DNA from: Rhodospirillales bacterium
GTDB taxonomy: Bacteria > Pseudomonadota > Alphaproteobacteria > Reyranellales > Reyranellaceae
Direction of reading: 5' to 3'
Assembly: GCA_009377525.1 (NCBI GenBank)
Contig: WHTW01000023.1
Location: forward strand, 1 to 63,895
Length of the DNA stretch: 63,895 nucleotides
Position numbers and translations under genes: made by a program. Shown here one piece after another: positions 25,385 through 33,885 of the stretch; position 1 is the stretch's first letter, and every line of letters starts with the position of its first letter. Under the pieces are notes generated by a model. The model saw only the letters and a list, made by a program, of their open reading frames with translations, did not search any database and was not told the DNA's origin.

Positions 25385-26083
25385 CTATCTCTCGCTGGCT
25401 TCCTTCGTCAGCTCGCGCTCACGCCATTCCTTGAGCATGGCCTGGCGGCGGCGCGGATAGCGCTTCTCGGTCATGTTCATCGCGACGATGCGGTCGGTGC
25501 GGAAGTGGCGGAAGTCCTCGCGCAATTCGCACCACGCCACCACCACCCGCACCTTCTCGAAGAAGCTCAAGGCGAACGGCCAGACGATGCGCTTGCTGTC
25601 GGCGCCGTTGTTGTCGCGATAGGAGAGGCCGATCTTGCGCTCGGTGCGGATGGCCTGGCGGATCTTGGGCAGCTGCGCATCGCCCGCGGCGATGGGATCG
25701 CCCGGCCCGATCAAGAGCCCCGACTCGTCCAGCGTGTCGCGCAGATCCTTGGGCAGCACGGCGCCGATCTTGGCCAAAACGTTGGCCGCGGCATCGGCCA
25801 GAGCGCGGTCGGCGCGCTGGTACACCCAGCGCGAGCCCAGCACCAGCGCCTCGATCTCCTCCTCGCTGAACATCAGGGGCGGCAGCATGAAGCCCGGCCG
25901 CAGCACGTAGCCCACGCCCGCCTCGCCATCGATGTGTGCGCCCTCCGCCTTCAGAAGCTCGATGTCGCGATAGAGCGTGCGCAGCGACACCCCGGTCGCC
26001 TCGGCAAGCGTGGCCCCGCTCACCGGATGGCGATGCCGGCGCAGCACCTGGATGAGATCGAGCAGACGTTGGGCGCGCGACAC
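25385..26083 (-). CDS. YafY-type HTH/WYL-domain transcriptional regulator
   Basis: 232 residues from a GTG. N-terminal HTH_11 (LIQVLRRHRHPVSGATLAEA then TGVSLRTLYRDIELLKAEGA) and a WYL domain from about 135 (IRQAIRTERKIGLSYRDNNG then RIVWPFALSFFEKVRVVVAW). WYL proteins sense nucleic-acid-type ligands and often sit next to DNA-damage or defence genes. Here the neighbours are an EVE protein and a divergent lipid kinase, and a shared motif lies before the regulator and the EVE gene. Confidence 0.93.
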   Translation of the reverse strand: MSRAQRLLDLIQVLRRHRHPVSGATLAEATGVSLRTLYRDIELLKAEGAHIDGEAGVGYVLRPGFMLPPLMFSEEEIEALVLGSRWVYQRADRALADAAANVLAKIGAVLPKDLRDTLDESGLLIGPGDPIAAGDAQLPKIRQAIRTERKIGLSYRDNNGADSKRIVWPFALSFFEKVRVVVAWCELREDFRHFRTDRIVAMNMTEKRYPRRRQAMLKEWRERELTKEASER

Positions 26084-26102
26084 GCTACCCTCCTAGCGCG
26101 AT

Positions 26103-26125
26103 CTACTGTCAGTTTATGGCAGTAG
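26103..26125. promoter_or_regulatory. Candidate WYL-regulator operator in the regulator/lipid-kinase gap
   Basis: The plus strand reads CTACTGTCAGTTTATGGCAG then TAG; the minus strand contains CTG-n-CATA-nn-CTGACAG as at 25245-25267. It lies 20 bp from the regulator GTG and 14 bp from the lipid-kinase ATG, so it could control both divergent genes. Confidence 0.55.
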
Positions 26126-26138
26126 TGACAGGAGGATC

Positions 26139-27068
26139 ATGCGCGTTGCCGTGATCGTCAACCCGGCCGCCCGCAAAGGCGGGGCGCTGGCGCGCTGGCC
26201 GTCCATCCAGGCCGAGTTGGCCAGGCGTCTGGGCCCGGTCGAGCCGTTGTTCACCCAGGCGCCGGGGCATGCCACCGACCTGGCACGCACCGCCCTGGCC
26301 CAAGGCGTCCGCCGCTTCGTGGCCGTGGGCGGCGACGGCACCGTGAACGAGACCCTGAACGGTTTGCTCGACCCCTCAGGGCGGCTCGTCGAGCCCGATG
26401 CCGTGCTCTGCCCGGTGCCGGCCGGCACCGCCAACGAACTCAGCCGCGCGCTCGGCCATCTGGCGATTGCCGGCAGCGCCTTCGATGCGGCCGCCAGCCC
26501 ACGGACCCAGGCCATCGACCTGATGCGCGTGCGCTGCTCGGGGCTTGACGGCCGGCCGGTCGACCGCTTCGGCTACCTGATCGTGGCGCTGGGGCTGGCG
26601 GCCACCATCAGCCATCGCACCTCGCAGTCGCGCTGGCTGAAGAAGCTGGGCGAGATCGCCTATCTCCTGATGACGCCGGGGGTGACCCTGACCTACCGCC
26701 AACGCGACGTGTCGATCGAGATCGATGGCGTGCCGGCCGGTACGCGCCGGTTGTTCACGGCCATGATCGGCAACACCGAGAATGGCGGCGGCGGCATGAA
26801 GCTGCTGCCGGGGGCCCGCTTCGACGACGGCGTGCTCGACCTGATCGACGTGGGCGGTGTTTCCCGGCTGGGCGTGCTGCTCGGTATCCTGCCCAAGCTC
26901 TATAGCGGCGGCCACGTCCACCATCCCAAGGTACGGACGGCCCGCGGCACCTCCTTCCGATTCGAGTCGGCGGTCGAGACCCTGGTCGACCTCGACGGTG
27001 AGATGGTGGGTCGCCTGCCGCTCGAGGTCAGCATCCTGCCACAGGCCTTCCGGGTCGGGGCGCTTTAA
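26139..27068 (+). CDS. Diacylglycerol-kinase-family lipid kinase (YegS/BmrU-like)
   Basis: 309 residues, with an excellent GGAGG ribosome site 3 nt before the ATG. VIVNPAARKGG (about 6-16) and the nucleotide-binding GGDGTVNETLNGLL (64-77) define the DAGK catalytic domain; LCPVPAGTANELSRALG provides the second conserved loop and IGNTENGGGGMKLLPGA the third. Likely phosphorylates a lipid at the inner membrane. The gene is divergent from the WYL regulator. Confidence 0.92.
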   Translation: MRVAVIVNPAARKGGALARWPSIQAELARRLGPVEPLFTQAPGHATDLARTALAQGVRRFVAVGGDGTVNETLNGLLDPSGRLVEPDAVLCPVPAGTANELSRALGHLAIAGSAFDAAASPRTQAIDLMRVRCSGLDGRPVDRFGYLIVALGLAATISHRTSQSRWLKKLGEIAYLLMTPGVTLTYRQRDVSIEIDGVPAGTRRLFTAMIGNTENGGGGMKLLPGARFDDGVLDLIDVGGVSRLGVLLGILPKLYSGGHVHHPKVRTARGTSFRFESAVETLVDLDGEMVGRLPLEVSILPQAFRVGAL

Positions 27069-27088
27069 GTCAACGACGGCTTCTCGCC

Positions 27089-28702
27089 TCAGTGCCGGAA
27101 GTGGCGCATGCCGGTGAAGACCATCGCCAGCCCCTTCTCGTCGGCCGCGTCGATCACTTCCTTGTCGCGCATCGAGCCGCCCGGCTGGATGACCGCCGTG
27201 GCGCCGGCTTCGGCCGCGGCCAAGAGGCCGTCGGCGAAGGGGAAGAAGGCATCGGAGGCGACGACGCTGCCGATCGCCGGGCTTTGCGGCAGCTTGGCCA
27301 GCTCGCCCGACTCGGCGGCGCGGATGGCGGCGATGCGCGAGGAATCGCGGCGGTTCATCTGGCCCGCGCCCACGCCGACCGTGGCACCGTCCTTGGCATA
27401 GACGATGGCGTTCGATTTGACGTGCTTGCAGACGGTGAAGGCGAACAGCAGGTCGTCGAGCTCCTTCGCCGTCGGCGCGCGCTTGGTGACGACCTTCTGG
27501 TCGCTCTTGGCGAGGTGGCCGTTGTCGCGGCTCTGCAGCAGATAGCCGCCGGCCACGCTGCGCATGGCCATGCCGGGCGACAAGGGATCGGGCAGAGTGC
27601 CGGCCAGCAGCACGCGCACGTTCTTCCTCTTGGCGAAAATCTCCAGCGCCTCTTGTGTCGCGTCGGGCGCGATCACGACCTCGAGGAAGAGCTTGGCAAG
27701 ATCCTCGGCCGTGCGCGCTTCCAGCGTGGTGTTGACCGCGACGATGCCGCCGAAGATCGATACCGGATCGCAGGCATAGGCTTTCAGATACGCGCTGTAC
27801 TGATCCTTGCCGATGGCAACGCCGCACGGGTTGGCGTGCTTGACCACGACGACGGCCGGCTCCTTGAACTCGGCGACGCATTCGTAGGCCGCCTCGGTGT
27901 CGCCGATGTTGTTGTAGGAAAGCTCCTTGCCCTGGACCATGCGCGCCGTGGCGACGCCCGGCCGCCGGCTGCCGTCGGAATAGAAGGCGGCCTGCTGATG
28001 CGGGTTCTCGCCATAGCGCAACGTCTGCACGCGCTCGGCGGTGATGGCGAGCCGCTCGGGGAAGGCCTCATTCGCTTGGCTAGCGAACCAGCTCGCGATC
28101 GCCGCGTCATAGGAGGCGGTGCGCGCATAGGCCTTGGCCGCGAGCTTGCGGCGCAGCGCCAGGGTCGTGGCGCCCTGGTGCGCCGTCATCTCGGCGATGA
28201 CGGCAGCGTAGTCGCCCGGATCGACCACGATCGTCACGAAGTCATGATTCTTGGCCGAGGCGCGGATCATCGCCGGCCCGCCGATGTCGATGTTCTCGAC
28301 ACAGGTCGGGAAATCGGCGCCGCGCGCCACCGTGGCCTCGAAGGGATAGAGGTTCACCACGACGAGATCGATGCCCGCGATCTTGTGGTCGGCCATCGCC
28401 TTCCTGTGTCCGGCGTCGGTGCGCCGCGCCAGGATGCCGCCATGGATCGTGGGCTGCAGGGTCTTCACCCGCCCGTCCATGATCTCGGGGAAGCCCGTGT
28501 GATCGCTCACCTCGACCACCTTCAGCCCGGCATCGCGCAGCGCCTTGGCCGAGCCGCCGGTCGACAGGATCTCCACCCCGTGCCCGGCCAGTGCCTTGCC
28601 CAGCTCGACCAGGCCCTCCTTGTCGGAGACGGAGATCAGCGCCCGCTCGATGCGGGCGAGGTCGGGGGTGGGAGAAGGAGTGTATTGCATGGCGGCGGAC
28701 AT
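27089..28702 (-). CDS. purH: Bifunctional AICAR transformylase/IMP cyclohydrolase PurH
   Basis: Catalyses the last two steps of IMP synthesis. 537 residues from the ATG at 28702 ([20 protein letters not shown]); the second ATG (28690) or upstream in-frame codons are alternatives. The MGS-like cyclohydrolase domain has [40 protein letters not shown] and HGGILARR. The transformylase domain has [16 protein letters not shown], the catalytic Lys-His in [13 protein letters not shown], and the C-terminal [20 protein letters not shown]. No SD is seen, but TATAGA lies 14 bp upstream, so the message may be nearly leaderless. Confidence 0.96.
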   Translation of the reverse strand: MSAAMQYTPSPTPDLARIERALISVSDKEGLVELGKALAGHGVEILSTGGSAKALRDAGLKVVEVSDHTGFPEIMDGRVKTLQPTIHGGILARRTDAGHRKAMADHKIAGIDLVVVNLYPFEATVARGADFPTCVENIDIGGPAMIRASAKNHDFVTIVVDPGDYAAVIAEMTAHQGATTLALRRKLAAKAYARTASYDAAIASWFASQANEAFPERLAITAERVQTLRYGENPHQQAAFYSDGSRRPGVATARMVQGKELSYNNIGDTEAAYECVAEFKEPAVVVVKHANPCGVAIGKDQYSAYLKAYACDPVSIFGGIVAVNTTLEARTAEDLAKLFLEVVIAPDATQEALEIFAKRKNVRVLLAGTLPDPLSPGMAMRSVAGGYLLQSRDNGHLAKSDQKVVTKRAPTAKELDDLLFAFTVCKHVKSNAIVYAKDGATVGVGAGQMNRRDSSRIAAIRAAESGELAKLPQSPAIGSVVASDAFFPFADGLLAAAEAGATAVIQPGGSMRDKEVIDAADEKGLAMVFTGMRHFRH

Positions 28703-28746
28703 GGCGGGGTCTATAGACCCATCCGCCGTGCGTTGTAAGGCGTCGC

Positions 28747-28776
28747 TTTCTAGATTAGGCTGCGACATTCTAGAAA
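28747..28776. promoter_or_regulatory. Possible VapB operator
   Basis: TTTCTAG (28747-28753) and CTAGAAA (28770-28776) are inverted 7-bp arms 16 bp apart, 13 bp upstream of the vapB ATG. VapBC complexes usually bind such palindromes. A fixed promoter is not obvious. Confidence 0.4.
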
Positions 28777-28789
28777 TGTGACGGATGCC

Positions 28790-29044
28790 ATGGGCGTCAG
28801 CATCAAGAGCGCAGAAGCCGAACGTAAGTTGCGACGGGTATCCCGGCTGCTCGGCAAGAGCATGACGGCAACAGTGATCGCGCTCGCAGACGGTAAGCTA
28901 AAGGAACTCGATGCGAAGAAGGACCGTGAGCGGAAGCTTCGTAAGGTCGATGAGATTGTGCGTCGCGTCAAAGCGCTGCCGGTTCTGGATAACAGAACTC
29001 CGGATGAAATCCTGGGCTACAACAAGGACGGCCTGTTCGATTGA
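28790..29044 (+). CDS. VapB-type antitoxin
   Basis: 84 residues from the ATG at 28790; a GTG at 28778 is an alternative start. [20 protein letters not shown] then [16 protein letters not shown] looks like a VapB/MetJ-Arc ribbon-helix-helix of the PSK type. The C-terminal [15 protein letters not shown] resembles the tail that inserts in VapC. Its stop overlaps the toxin start by 4 bp. Confidence 0.85.
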   Translation: MGVSIKSAEAERKLRRVSRLLGKSMTATVIALADGKLKELDAKKDRERKLRKVDEIVRRVKALPVLDNRTPDEILGYNKDGLFD

Positions 29045-29433
29045 TTGTTGTCGATAGCTCGGCCCTGATCGCGATCTACCTCGATGAACCGGAGAAGGCG
29101 GCGTTCGCTCTGATGATCGTCTCGGCCGACGGTCCATGCATCGGCGCGCCGAACTTCTTGGAAGCGTCGATGATTGCCGAGACTCGCAATGGCGAGGCTG
29201 GCTGTCGCGAGCTGGACAGGATAGCGGCCAATCTTGGCCTGCGAATCGCCTCTTTCGATGCGACGCACATTCAGGCGGCGCGTGAAGCATTTCGCCGCTA
29301 TGGCAAGGGGCGGCACCGGGCCGGGCTGAACTTTGGCGATTGTTGCGCCTATGCACTGGCCAAGGCTCTGGAAATGCCGTTGTTGTTCAAGGGCAACGAC
29401 TTCGCTCTGACCGATCTCAAGCGCGCGGTGTAG
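29041..29433 (+). CDS. VapC-type PIN-domain toxin
   Basis: 130 residues from a TTG overlapping the antitoxin stop. [20 protein letters not shown] has the first Asp, GAPNFLEASMIAETRNGEAG the conserved Glu, and HRAGLNFGDCCAYALAKALE the third acid in the standard LNFGDC motif, followed by LLFKGNDFALTDL. All catalytic acids are present, so this VapC is expected to be an active RNase. Convergent with the threonine ammonia-lyase gene (3-bp gap). Confidence 0.92.
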   Translation: MIVVDSSALIAIYLDEPEKAAFALMIVSADGPCIGAPNFLEASMIAETRNGEAGCRELDRIAANLGLRIASFDATHIQAAREAFRRYGKGRHRAGLNFGDCCAYALAKALEMPLLFKGNDFALTDLKRAV

Positions 29434-29436
29434 GCC

Positions 29437-30663
29437 CTACGCGTCCGCCCCCTCCAAAACCCGCACCTTGAAGCCCTCTGCAGACAGCGCCGCCACCAGT
29501 TCGCGGACATGGTCGCGGCCGCGCGCCTCGACGGTGACGTCGAGCTCGGTCCGCTTGGCCACCACGGCGCCGAACAGCCGCTGGTGCTGCACCTCGACGA
29601 TGTTGCCGCCGGCCTTGCCTATGAGGCCGGCGACGCGGGCGAGCTGGCCGGGCAGGTCGCCGATCATCAGGCGCAGGCGCACGATGCGGCCGTCACGCAC
29701 CAGGCCGCGCAGCAGCACCGAGGCGAGCAGGCGGGTGTCGATGTTGCCGCCCGACAGCACCAGTCCGACCTTGCGGCCTATGAAATGCTGCGGATGGGAG
29801 AGCAGGGCGGCGAGGCCGGCGGCGCCCGCGCCTTCCGCCACCGTCTTCTCGACCTCGAGGAAGAGCGCGATGGCGCGCTCGATCGCCACCTCGTCGACGG
29901 TCAGCACCTGGTCGAGCAGCGCCTTGGCGATGGCGAGCGGCATCTTGCCGATGTCGCGCACGGCGATGCCCTCGGCGATGGTGTCGCCGCCCGCCGTCAC
30001 CGGCTCGCCGGCGAGCAGCTGGTGCATCGCGGCGTAGCTCGTCGTCTCGACGCCGATCACCCTGATGTCGGGTTTCGTCCCGCGCGCCGCCACCGCGCAG
30101 CCCGCGATCATGCCGCCGCCGCCGACCGGCGCCACCAGCATGTCGATCTCCGGAGCGTCCTGCAGCATCTCCAGCGCGATCGTGCCCTGGCCCGCGATGA
30201 TGCGTGGATCGTCGTAGGGATGGACGAACACCAGCTTCTCCGCCTCGGCCAGGCGATGCGCCTCCGTGGCCGCCTCTGCGAGCGTGTCGCCGTCCAGGAC
30301 GACGCGCGCGCCGTGTCCGCGTGTGTGCTCGACCTTGGTGTTGGGCGTGAAGGACGGCATGACGATGGTGGCGGGGATGCCGAGTCGGCCGGCGTGATAG
30401 GCCACGCCCTGAGCGTGGTTGCCGGCCGACATGGCGATGACGCCGCGCTTCTTCTCCTCGTCGGTGAGCTGCAGCAGCGTGTTCAGCGCCCCGCGCTCCT
30501 TGAACGACGCCGTGAACTGCAGGTTCTCGAACTTCACCCAGACGTCGGCCTTGGCGATGCGCGACAAGGTCTCGCTGCGCAGGCAGGGCGTGTGCACCAC
30601 CGCATCGCCGATGCGCGCGGCGGCGAACTCGACGTCCTCGAGGGTGACGGGAAGTGCGGGCAT
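29437..30663 (-). CDS. ilvA: Threonine ammonia-lyase with C-terminal ACT domain
   Basis: PLP enzyme deaminating threonine to 2-oxobutanoate. 408 residues. The PLP Lys is K55 in FTASFKERGALNTLLQ, the phosphate loop is VGGGGMIAGCAVAARG (about 176-191), and an ACT domain covers about 330-405 (LMIGDLPGQLARVAGLIGKA). This short form resembles the TdcB/IlvA1-like enzymes that also accept serine. It is the last gene of a minus-strand run higB-higA-FAD oxidoreductase-ilvA with very small gaps. Confidence 0.92.
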   Translation of the reverse strand: MPALPVTLEDVEFAAARIGDAVVHTPCLRSETLSRIAKADVWVKFENLQFTASFKERGALNTLLQLTDEEKKRGVIAMSAGNHAQGVAYHAGRLGIPATIVMPSFTPNTKVEHTRGHGARVVLDGDTLAEAATEAHRLAEAEKLVFVHPYDDPRIIAGQGTIALEMLQDAPEIDMLVAPVGGGGMIAGCAVAARGTKPDIRVIGVETTSYAAMHQLLAGEPVTAGGDTIAEGIAVRDIGKMPLAIAKALLDQVLTVDEVAIERAIALFLEVEKTVAEGAGAAGLAALLSHPQHFIGRKVGLVLSGGNIDTRLLASVLLRGLVRDGRIVRLRLMIGDLPGQLARVAGLIGKAGGNIVEVQHQRLFGAVVAKRTELDVTVEARGRDHVRELVAALSAEGFKVRVLEGADA

Positions 30664-30675
30664 CACGCCGCCCCT

Positions 30676-31998
30676 TTACGCGGCTAGCCGGCGGTCGATC
30701 CAGTCGCGCGTGCGATACCAGGCGCCGATCATGGGCAGGAACCACGGCTCGCCGTTGTAGAGCGCGTGCTGGGGGAACTCGCGGTCGTCCAACGGATTGA
30801 TCGGCTCGTTGCGGCCGCCGGCGATCTTCTTGGCGGTCTGGGTGCCGAGATAGGTCATCATGGCCACACCGTTGCCGTTGCAGGCCAGCAGATAGTGCAG
30901 GCCCTGGTCGGTGCCCATGTGCGGCATGTAGTCGAGTGCGAAGGCGACGTTGCCCGTCCAGACGTGGGTGATGCGGATGCCCTTGAGCTGCGGGAAGCGG
31001 TCGATCATGTACTGGTAGAGCACCGGCGCGCTCACTTCCGGTGGCGCCGCCGTGAAGCGCGCGCGGCCGCCGAAGATCAGGTGCTTACCGTCGGGCGAGG
31101 GCCGGTAGTAGGTCAGCACGCGCTTGGTGTCGGCAATCGAGCGCAGCTCGGGAATGAGCTTGCTGGCATGCTCCGGCAGCTCCTCGGTGGCGATGATGTG
31201 GCTCGCCACCGGCACGACGCGGCGCTTGAGCCGGGGCGTCAGGTCGCCGGTGTAGCCGTTGGTCGCGATCACGACCTCGCGGCACTCGATCGGCCCCTTG
31301 GAGCTCAGCACGCGCCAGCCATTGGCGACCTTCTCGATGCGCTCGGCCTCGACATTGGCGCACAGGATGGCGCCGGCGCGGTGCGCGGCCTCGAGCAGGC
31401 CCTTGTAGTAGAGCGCCGGATGCAGATGGCCCGAGCGGCGGGCGTACATGCCGCCGAAGTAATAGTCGGAGGCGATCATCTCGCGCTGGCGCTCGCGCGG
31501 CACCATCTCGGCACCGACATCGGCGTACTTGTTGAACATCTCGACCTTGGCCGCCTGCTCGGCATAGTGCTTGGGCGTCCAGGCGCCGACGAAACGGCCC
31601 TGCTTGATGACGCCGCACTCGATCTTCTCGCGGGCGATGATGTCTTCCAGGACGCTGAGCGAATCGGCACCGGCGCCCAGGAAGGCCGCCTTCTTGGCTT
31701 CGAACTCCGCCGCGGCCTGGTTCTTGCCGCCGAGCCCCTTGCCCATGTTGACGCCGCCCGAGATCATGCCGCCGTTGCGCGTCGATGCACCGACGCCGAA
31801 GTCGCCGCGCTCCAGCACGACGGCGCCGACGCCGTTGCGCCTGAGCTCCAGTGAGGTGGCGAGTCCGCCATAGCCCGCACCCACGATCACCACGTCGGTC
31901 CTGAGCGGCGGATCTTGCGAGAGCGCGTTGTTGGGCTTCCACGCCTCCCACCACCAGGGAGCCGCCTTGAAGTCGGGATGGAAGATGTCGTTACGCAT
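30676..31998 (-). CDS. FAD-dependent amine/amino-acid oxidoreductase (DAO family)
   Basis: 440 residues. The Rossmann motif TDVVIVGAGYGGLATSLELR lies at about 34-53; FGVGASTRNGGMISGGVNMG and the C-terminal LHYLLACNGNGVAMMTYLG are typical of the DadA/PuuB-like group. PuuB oxidises gamma-glutamylputrescine, but no other putrescine genes are here, so the substrate is open. Its ATG is 3 bp behind the higA stop and 12 bp ahead of ilvA, so transcription from the toxin-antitoxin promoter could reach it. Confidence 0.88.
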   Translation of the reverse strand: MRNDIFHPDFKAAPWWWEAWKPNNALSQDPPLRTDVVIVGAGYGGLATSLELRRNGVGAVVLERGDFGVGASTRNGGMISGGVNMGKGLGGKNQAAAEFEAKKAAFLGAGADSLSVLEDIIAREKIECGVIKQGRFVGAWTPKHYAEQAAKVEMFNKYADVGAEMVPRERQREMIASDYYFGGMYARRSGHLHPALYYKGLLEAAHRAGAILCANVEAERIEKVANGWRVLSSKGPIECREVVIATNGYTGDLTPRLKRRVVPVASHIIATEELPEHASKLIPELRSIADTKRVLTYYRPSPDGKHLIFGGRARFTAAPPEVSAPVLYQYMIDRFPQLKGIRITHVWTGNVAFALDYMPHMGTDQGLHYLLACNGNGVAMMTYLGTQTAKKIAGGRNEPINPLDDREFPQHALYNGEPWFLPMIGAWYRTRDWIDRRLAA

Positions 31999-32001
31999 CT
32001 G

Positions 32002-32334
32002 TCAGGCCGCACGCTTGGATGTAACCGGCTCGATTCTCGCAAGACGCACGCCAAGGCGCTGGCGCGCTGTCCATAGGTCGAGATTCTCCTGCATTCGCAA
32101 AAAGAGTTCGGCCCGCCCCCCCGTAAGCTGAGCGAATCTCAGGGCCATATCCGCAGAGACCGCGCTACGGCCACGCAGTACTGCATGTAGAGCCTGACGG
32201 CTGACGCCCATACGTCGTGCCGCATCTGTGACGGATAGGCGCGCGTGCTCTTCGATGATCTCACGCATGAGCTCGCCTGGATGCGTAGGCGCTCGCGTCT
32301 GATTGCGAACTACAAACTCAGTCATATGCGCCAC
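32002..32334 (-). CDS. higA: HigA-type antitoxin
   Basis: 110 residues. RAPTHPGELMREIIEEHARL then SVTDAARRMGVSRQALHAVL and GRSAVSADMALRFAQLTGG are the canonical HigA XRE-type HTH. It follows the toxin gene with a 4-bp gap, the reversed order typical for HigBA. HigA usually represses the operon by binding the palindrome at 32620-32648. Confidence 0.94.
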   Translation of the reverse strand: MAHMTEFVVRNQTRAPTHPGELMREIIEEHARLSVTDAARRMGVSRQALHAVLRGRSAVSADMALRFAQLTGGRAELFLRMQENLDLWTARQRLGVRLARIEPVTSKRAA

Positions 32335-32338
32335 CGAC

Positions 32339-32614
32339 CTAGTGATATTGCTCCAAGTCTACTCTGATGGCCGTTCCTTCGGACCATTCAAACGTGATGC
32401 ACCACGGTCCATTCACATGGATTGTGTAGCGCTGCGGCTTGCCACGGAGGGCATGGAAGTCGAACCCCGGCTGCCGCAGCTCCTCAAGTGTCGACGCGGC
32501 ATGCAGAGCGTCCAATCGAACGATAACGTGTCGCTGCAGGCCCGGCGCGACCTTCGACGATCGACCGGACTCAAACAGCTGCTTCAATCCCCTGTGGCGA
32601 AAGCTTCCGATCAC
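32339..32614 (-). CDS. higB: HigB-type toxin (RelE fold)
   Basis: 91 residues from a GTG at 32614. MIGSFRHRGLKQLFESGRSS, then LDALHAASTLEELRQPGFDF, HALRGKPQRYTIHVNGPWCI and the end TFEWSEGTAIRVDLEQYH match HigB/RelE toxins that cut mRNA on the ribosome. Length and end motif are complete, so it is likely functional. The palindromic promoter sits immediately upstream. Confidence 0.94.
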   Translation of the reverse strand: MIGSFRHRGLKQLFESGRSSKVAPGLQRHVIVRLDALHAASTLEELRQPGFDFHALRGKPQRYTIHVNGPWCITFEWSEGTAIRVDLEQYH

Positions 32615-32651
32615 CTCGCCCGACTGTAAAGCGTTGCTTTACAGTCGGCAA
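32615..32651 (-). promoter_or_regulatory. higBA promoter with perfect palindromic operator
   Basis: A perfect palindrome with 13-bp arms CCGACTGTAAAGC / GCTTTACAGTCGG around GTT spans 32620-32648. On the minus strand TTGCCG (32651-32646), 17 bp and TACAGT (32628-32623) fit -35 and -10. The -10 ends 8 bp before the GTG, so the transcript would have a 0-3 nt leader. Confidence 0.65.
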
Positions 32652-32653
32652 GT

Positions 32654-32821
32654 CTAGAAGTCTGTCACCTTGCCGTTGAACTGCCAGTCGCCGTAGCGGG
32701 TCGGCTCGGGACCCGGAGGTCCGCCGATCTCCTCGACCTTCTTGGGCTTCTCCGGCGCCGGAACCGGCGTGGGAGGCTCGGGTCTGGCCGTCTCGGCCGC
32801 GGGTTTCTTGGTATCCGTCAT
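32654..32821 (-). CDS. Succinate dehydrogenase assembly factor 4-like protein (DUF1674)
   Basis: 55 residues from the ATG at 32821. The C-terminal [20 protein letters not shown] then GKVTDF is the diagnostic SDHAF4 signature, which helps flavinated SdhA assemble in mitochondria and alphaproteobacteria. The N-terminal half is Pro/Glu/Lys rich and likely disordered. The sdh genes are not in the window. It is divergent from htpX with 59 bp between starts. Confidence 0.9.
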   Translation of the reverse strand: MTDTKKPAAETARPEPPTPVPAPEKPKKVEEIGGPPGPEPTRYGDWQFNGKVTDF

Positions 32822-32880
32822 GGCCGCATGATGCCGTTCCCCGCCTTGTTTCGCCACAGTCGCTGACCATCTTTCCGGGC

Positions 32881-33822
32881 ATGAACTACTTTCGCACCGC
32901 CCTTCTCCTGGCTGCCCTGACCGGCTTCTTCCTGGTCGTCGGCTACCTTCTGGGTGGCCAGTCCGGCCTCATCCTGGCGCTCGTGGTGGCGCTGGGCATG
33001 AACCTGTTCGCCTACTGGAACAGCGACAAGATGGTGCTGCGCATGAGCAACGCGCAGGAGGTCGGGCCCAACGAGGCGCCCGAGCTCTTTGGCATCGTGC
33101 AGGAACTGGCCCAGAAAGGCGGGCTGCCCATGCCGCGCGTCTACATCATCGACGAGGAGCAGCCCAACGCCTTCGCCACCGGCCGCGATCCCGAGCACGC
33201 CGCCGTGGCGGCGACCACCGGTTTGCTGCGCCATCTCAGCCGCGAGGAGATCACGGGCGTCATGGCGCACGAGCTGAGCCACGTCCGCCATCGCGACACG
33301 CTGATCATGACCATCGCCGCGACTCTGTCCGGCGCGATCGGCATGCTGGCGACCTTCGGCGGCATGATGGGCGGCGGCCGCGACGAGAACGGCCGGCCGC
33401 TGATGAACCCGATCGCGGCCATCGCCATGATGATCCTGGCGCCGCTCGCCGCCTCGCTGGTGCAGATGGCGATCAGCCGCAGCCGCGAGTACGAGGCCGA
33501 CCGCATGGGCGCGGAGATGTCGGGCCAGCCGCTGTGGCTCGCCTCGGCGCTCGGCAAGCTGCATGCCGGCACGCAGCAGATCCCCAACCAGGTGGCCGAG
33601 GCCAACCCGGCGACGGCGCATCTCTACATCGCCAACCCGTTGTCGGCCGGCGGGCTCAGCGGCCTGTTCTCGACACACCCGCCGATGGAGGAGCGCATCG
33701 CGCGGCTCGAGGCGATGGCGGGCCAGATGCCGGGCTACGCACAGCCGCGGCCGCAGATGTCGCCCAGCGGTCCGTGGGCGCAGCCCGCGCCGCAGGCACC
33801 ACGCCGCGGCCCCTGGGGCTGA
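32881..33822 (+). CDS. htpX: HtpX-type membrane zinc metalloprotease
   Basis: 313 residues, M48 protease for membrane-protein quality control. Two N-terminal hydrophobic helices (6-24 and 28-45), the zinc motif HELSH (130-134) in [13 protein letters not shown], two more helices (about 142-160 and 178-198), and the third zinc ligand in [10 protein letters not shown]. The C-terminus is a Pro/Gln-rich tail. A hairpin repeat follows 5 bp after the stop. Confidence 0.95.
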   Translation: MNYFRTALLLAALTGFFLVVGYLLGGQSGLILALVVALGMNLFAYWNSDKMVLRMSNAQEVGPNEAPELFGIVQELAQKGGLPMPRVYIIDEEQPNAFATGRDPEHAAVAATTGLLRHLSREEITGVMAHELSHVRHRDTLIMTIAATLSGAIGMLATFGGMMGGGRDENGRPLMNPIAAIAMMILAPLAASLVQMAISRSREYEADRMGAEMSGQPLWLASALGKLHAGTQQIPNQVAEANPATAHLYIANPLSAGGLSGLFSTHPPMEERIARLEAMAGQMPGYAQPRPQMSPSGPWAQPAPQAPRRGPWG

Positions 33823-33827
33823 TCATT

Positions 33828-33878
33828 GGAGCGCGGGCCTCCGGCCCGCATGATGAGCGGGCCAGAGGCCCGCGCTCC
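33828..33878. repeat. Hairpin repeat, GGAGCGCGGGCC family, copy 1
   Basis: GGAGCGCGGGCCTCCGGCCC and GCGGGCCAGAGGCCCGCGCT pair over 22 bp with one mismatch, loop ATGATGA. It lies between convergent htpX and rmuC and may act as a bidirectional terminator. Confidence 0.8.
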
Positions 33879-33885
33879 CATAAAG

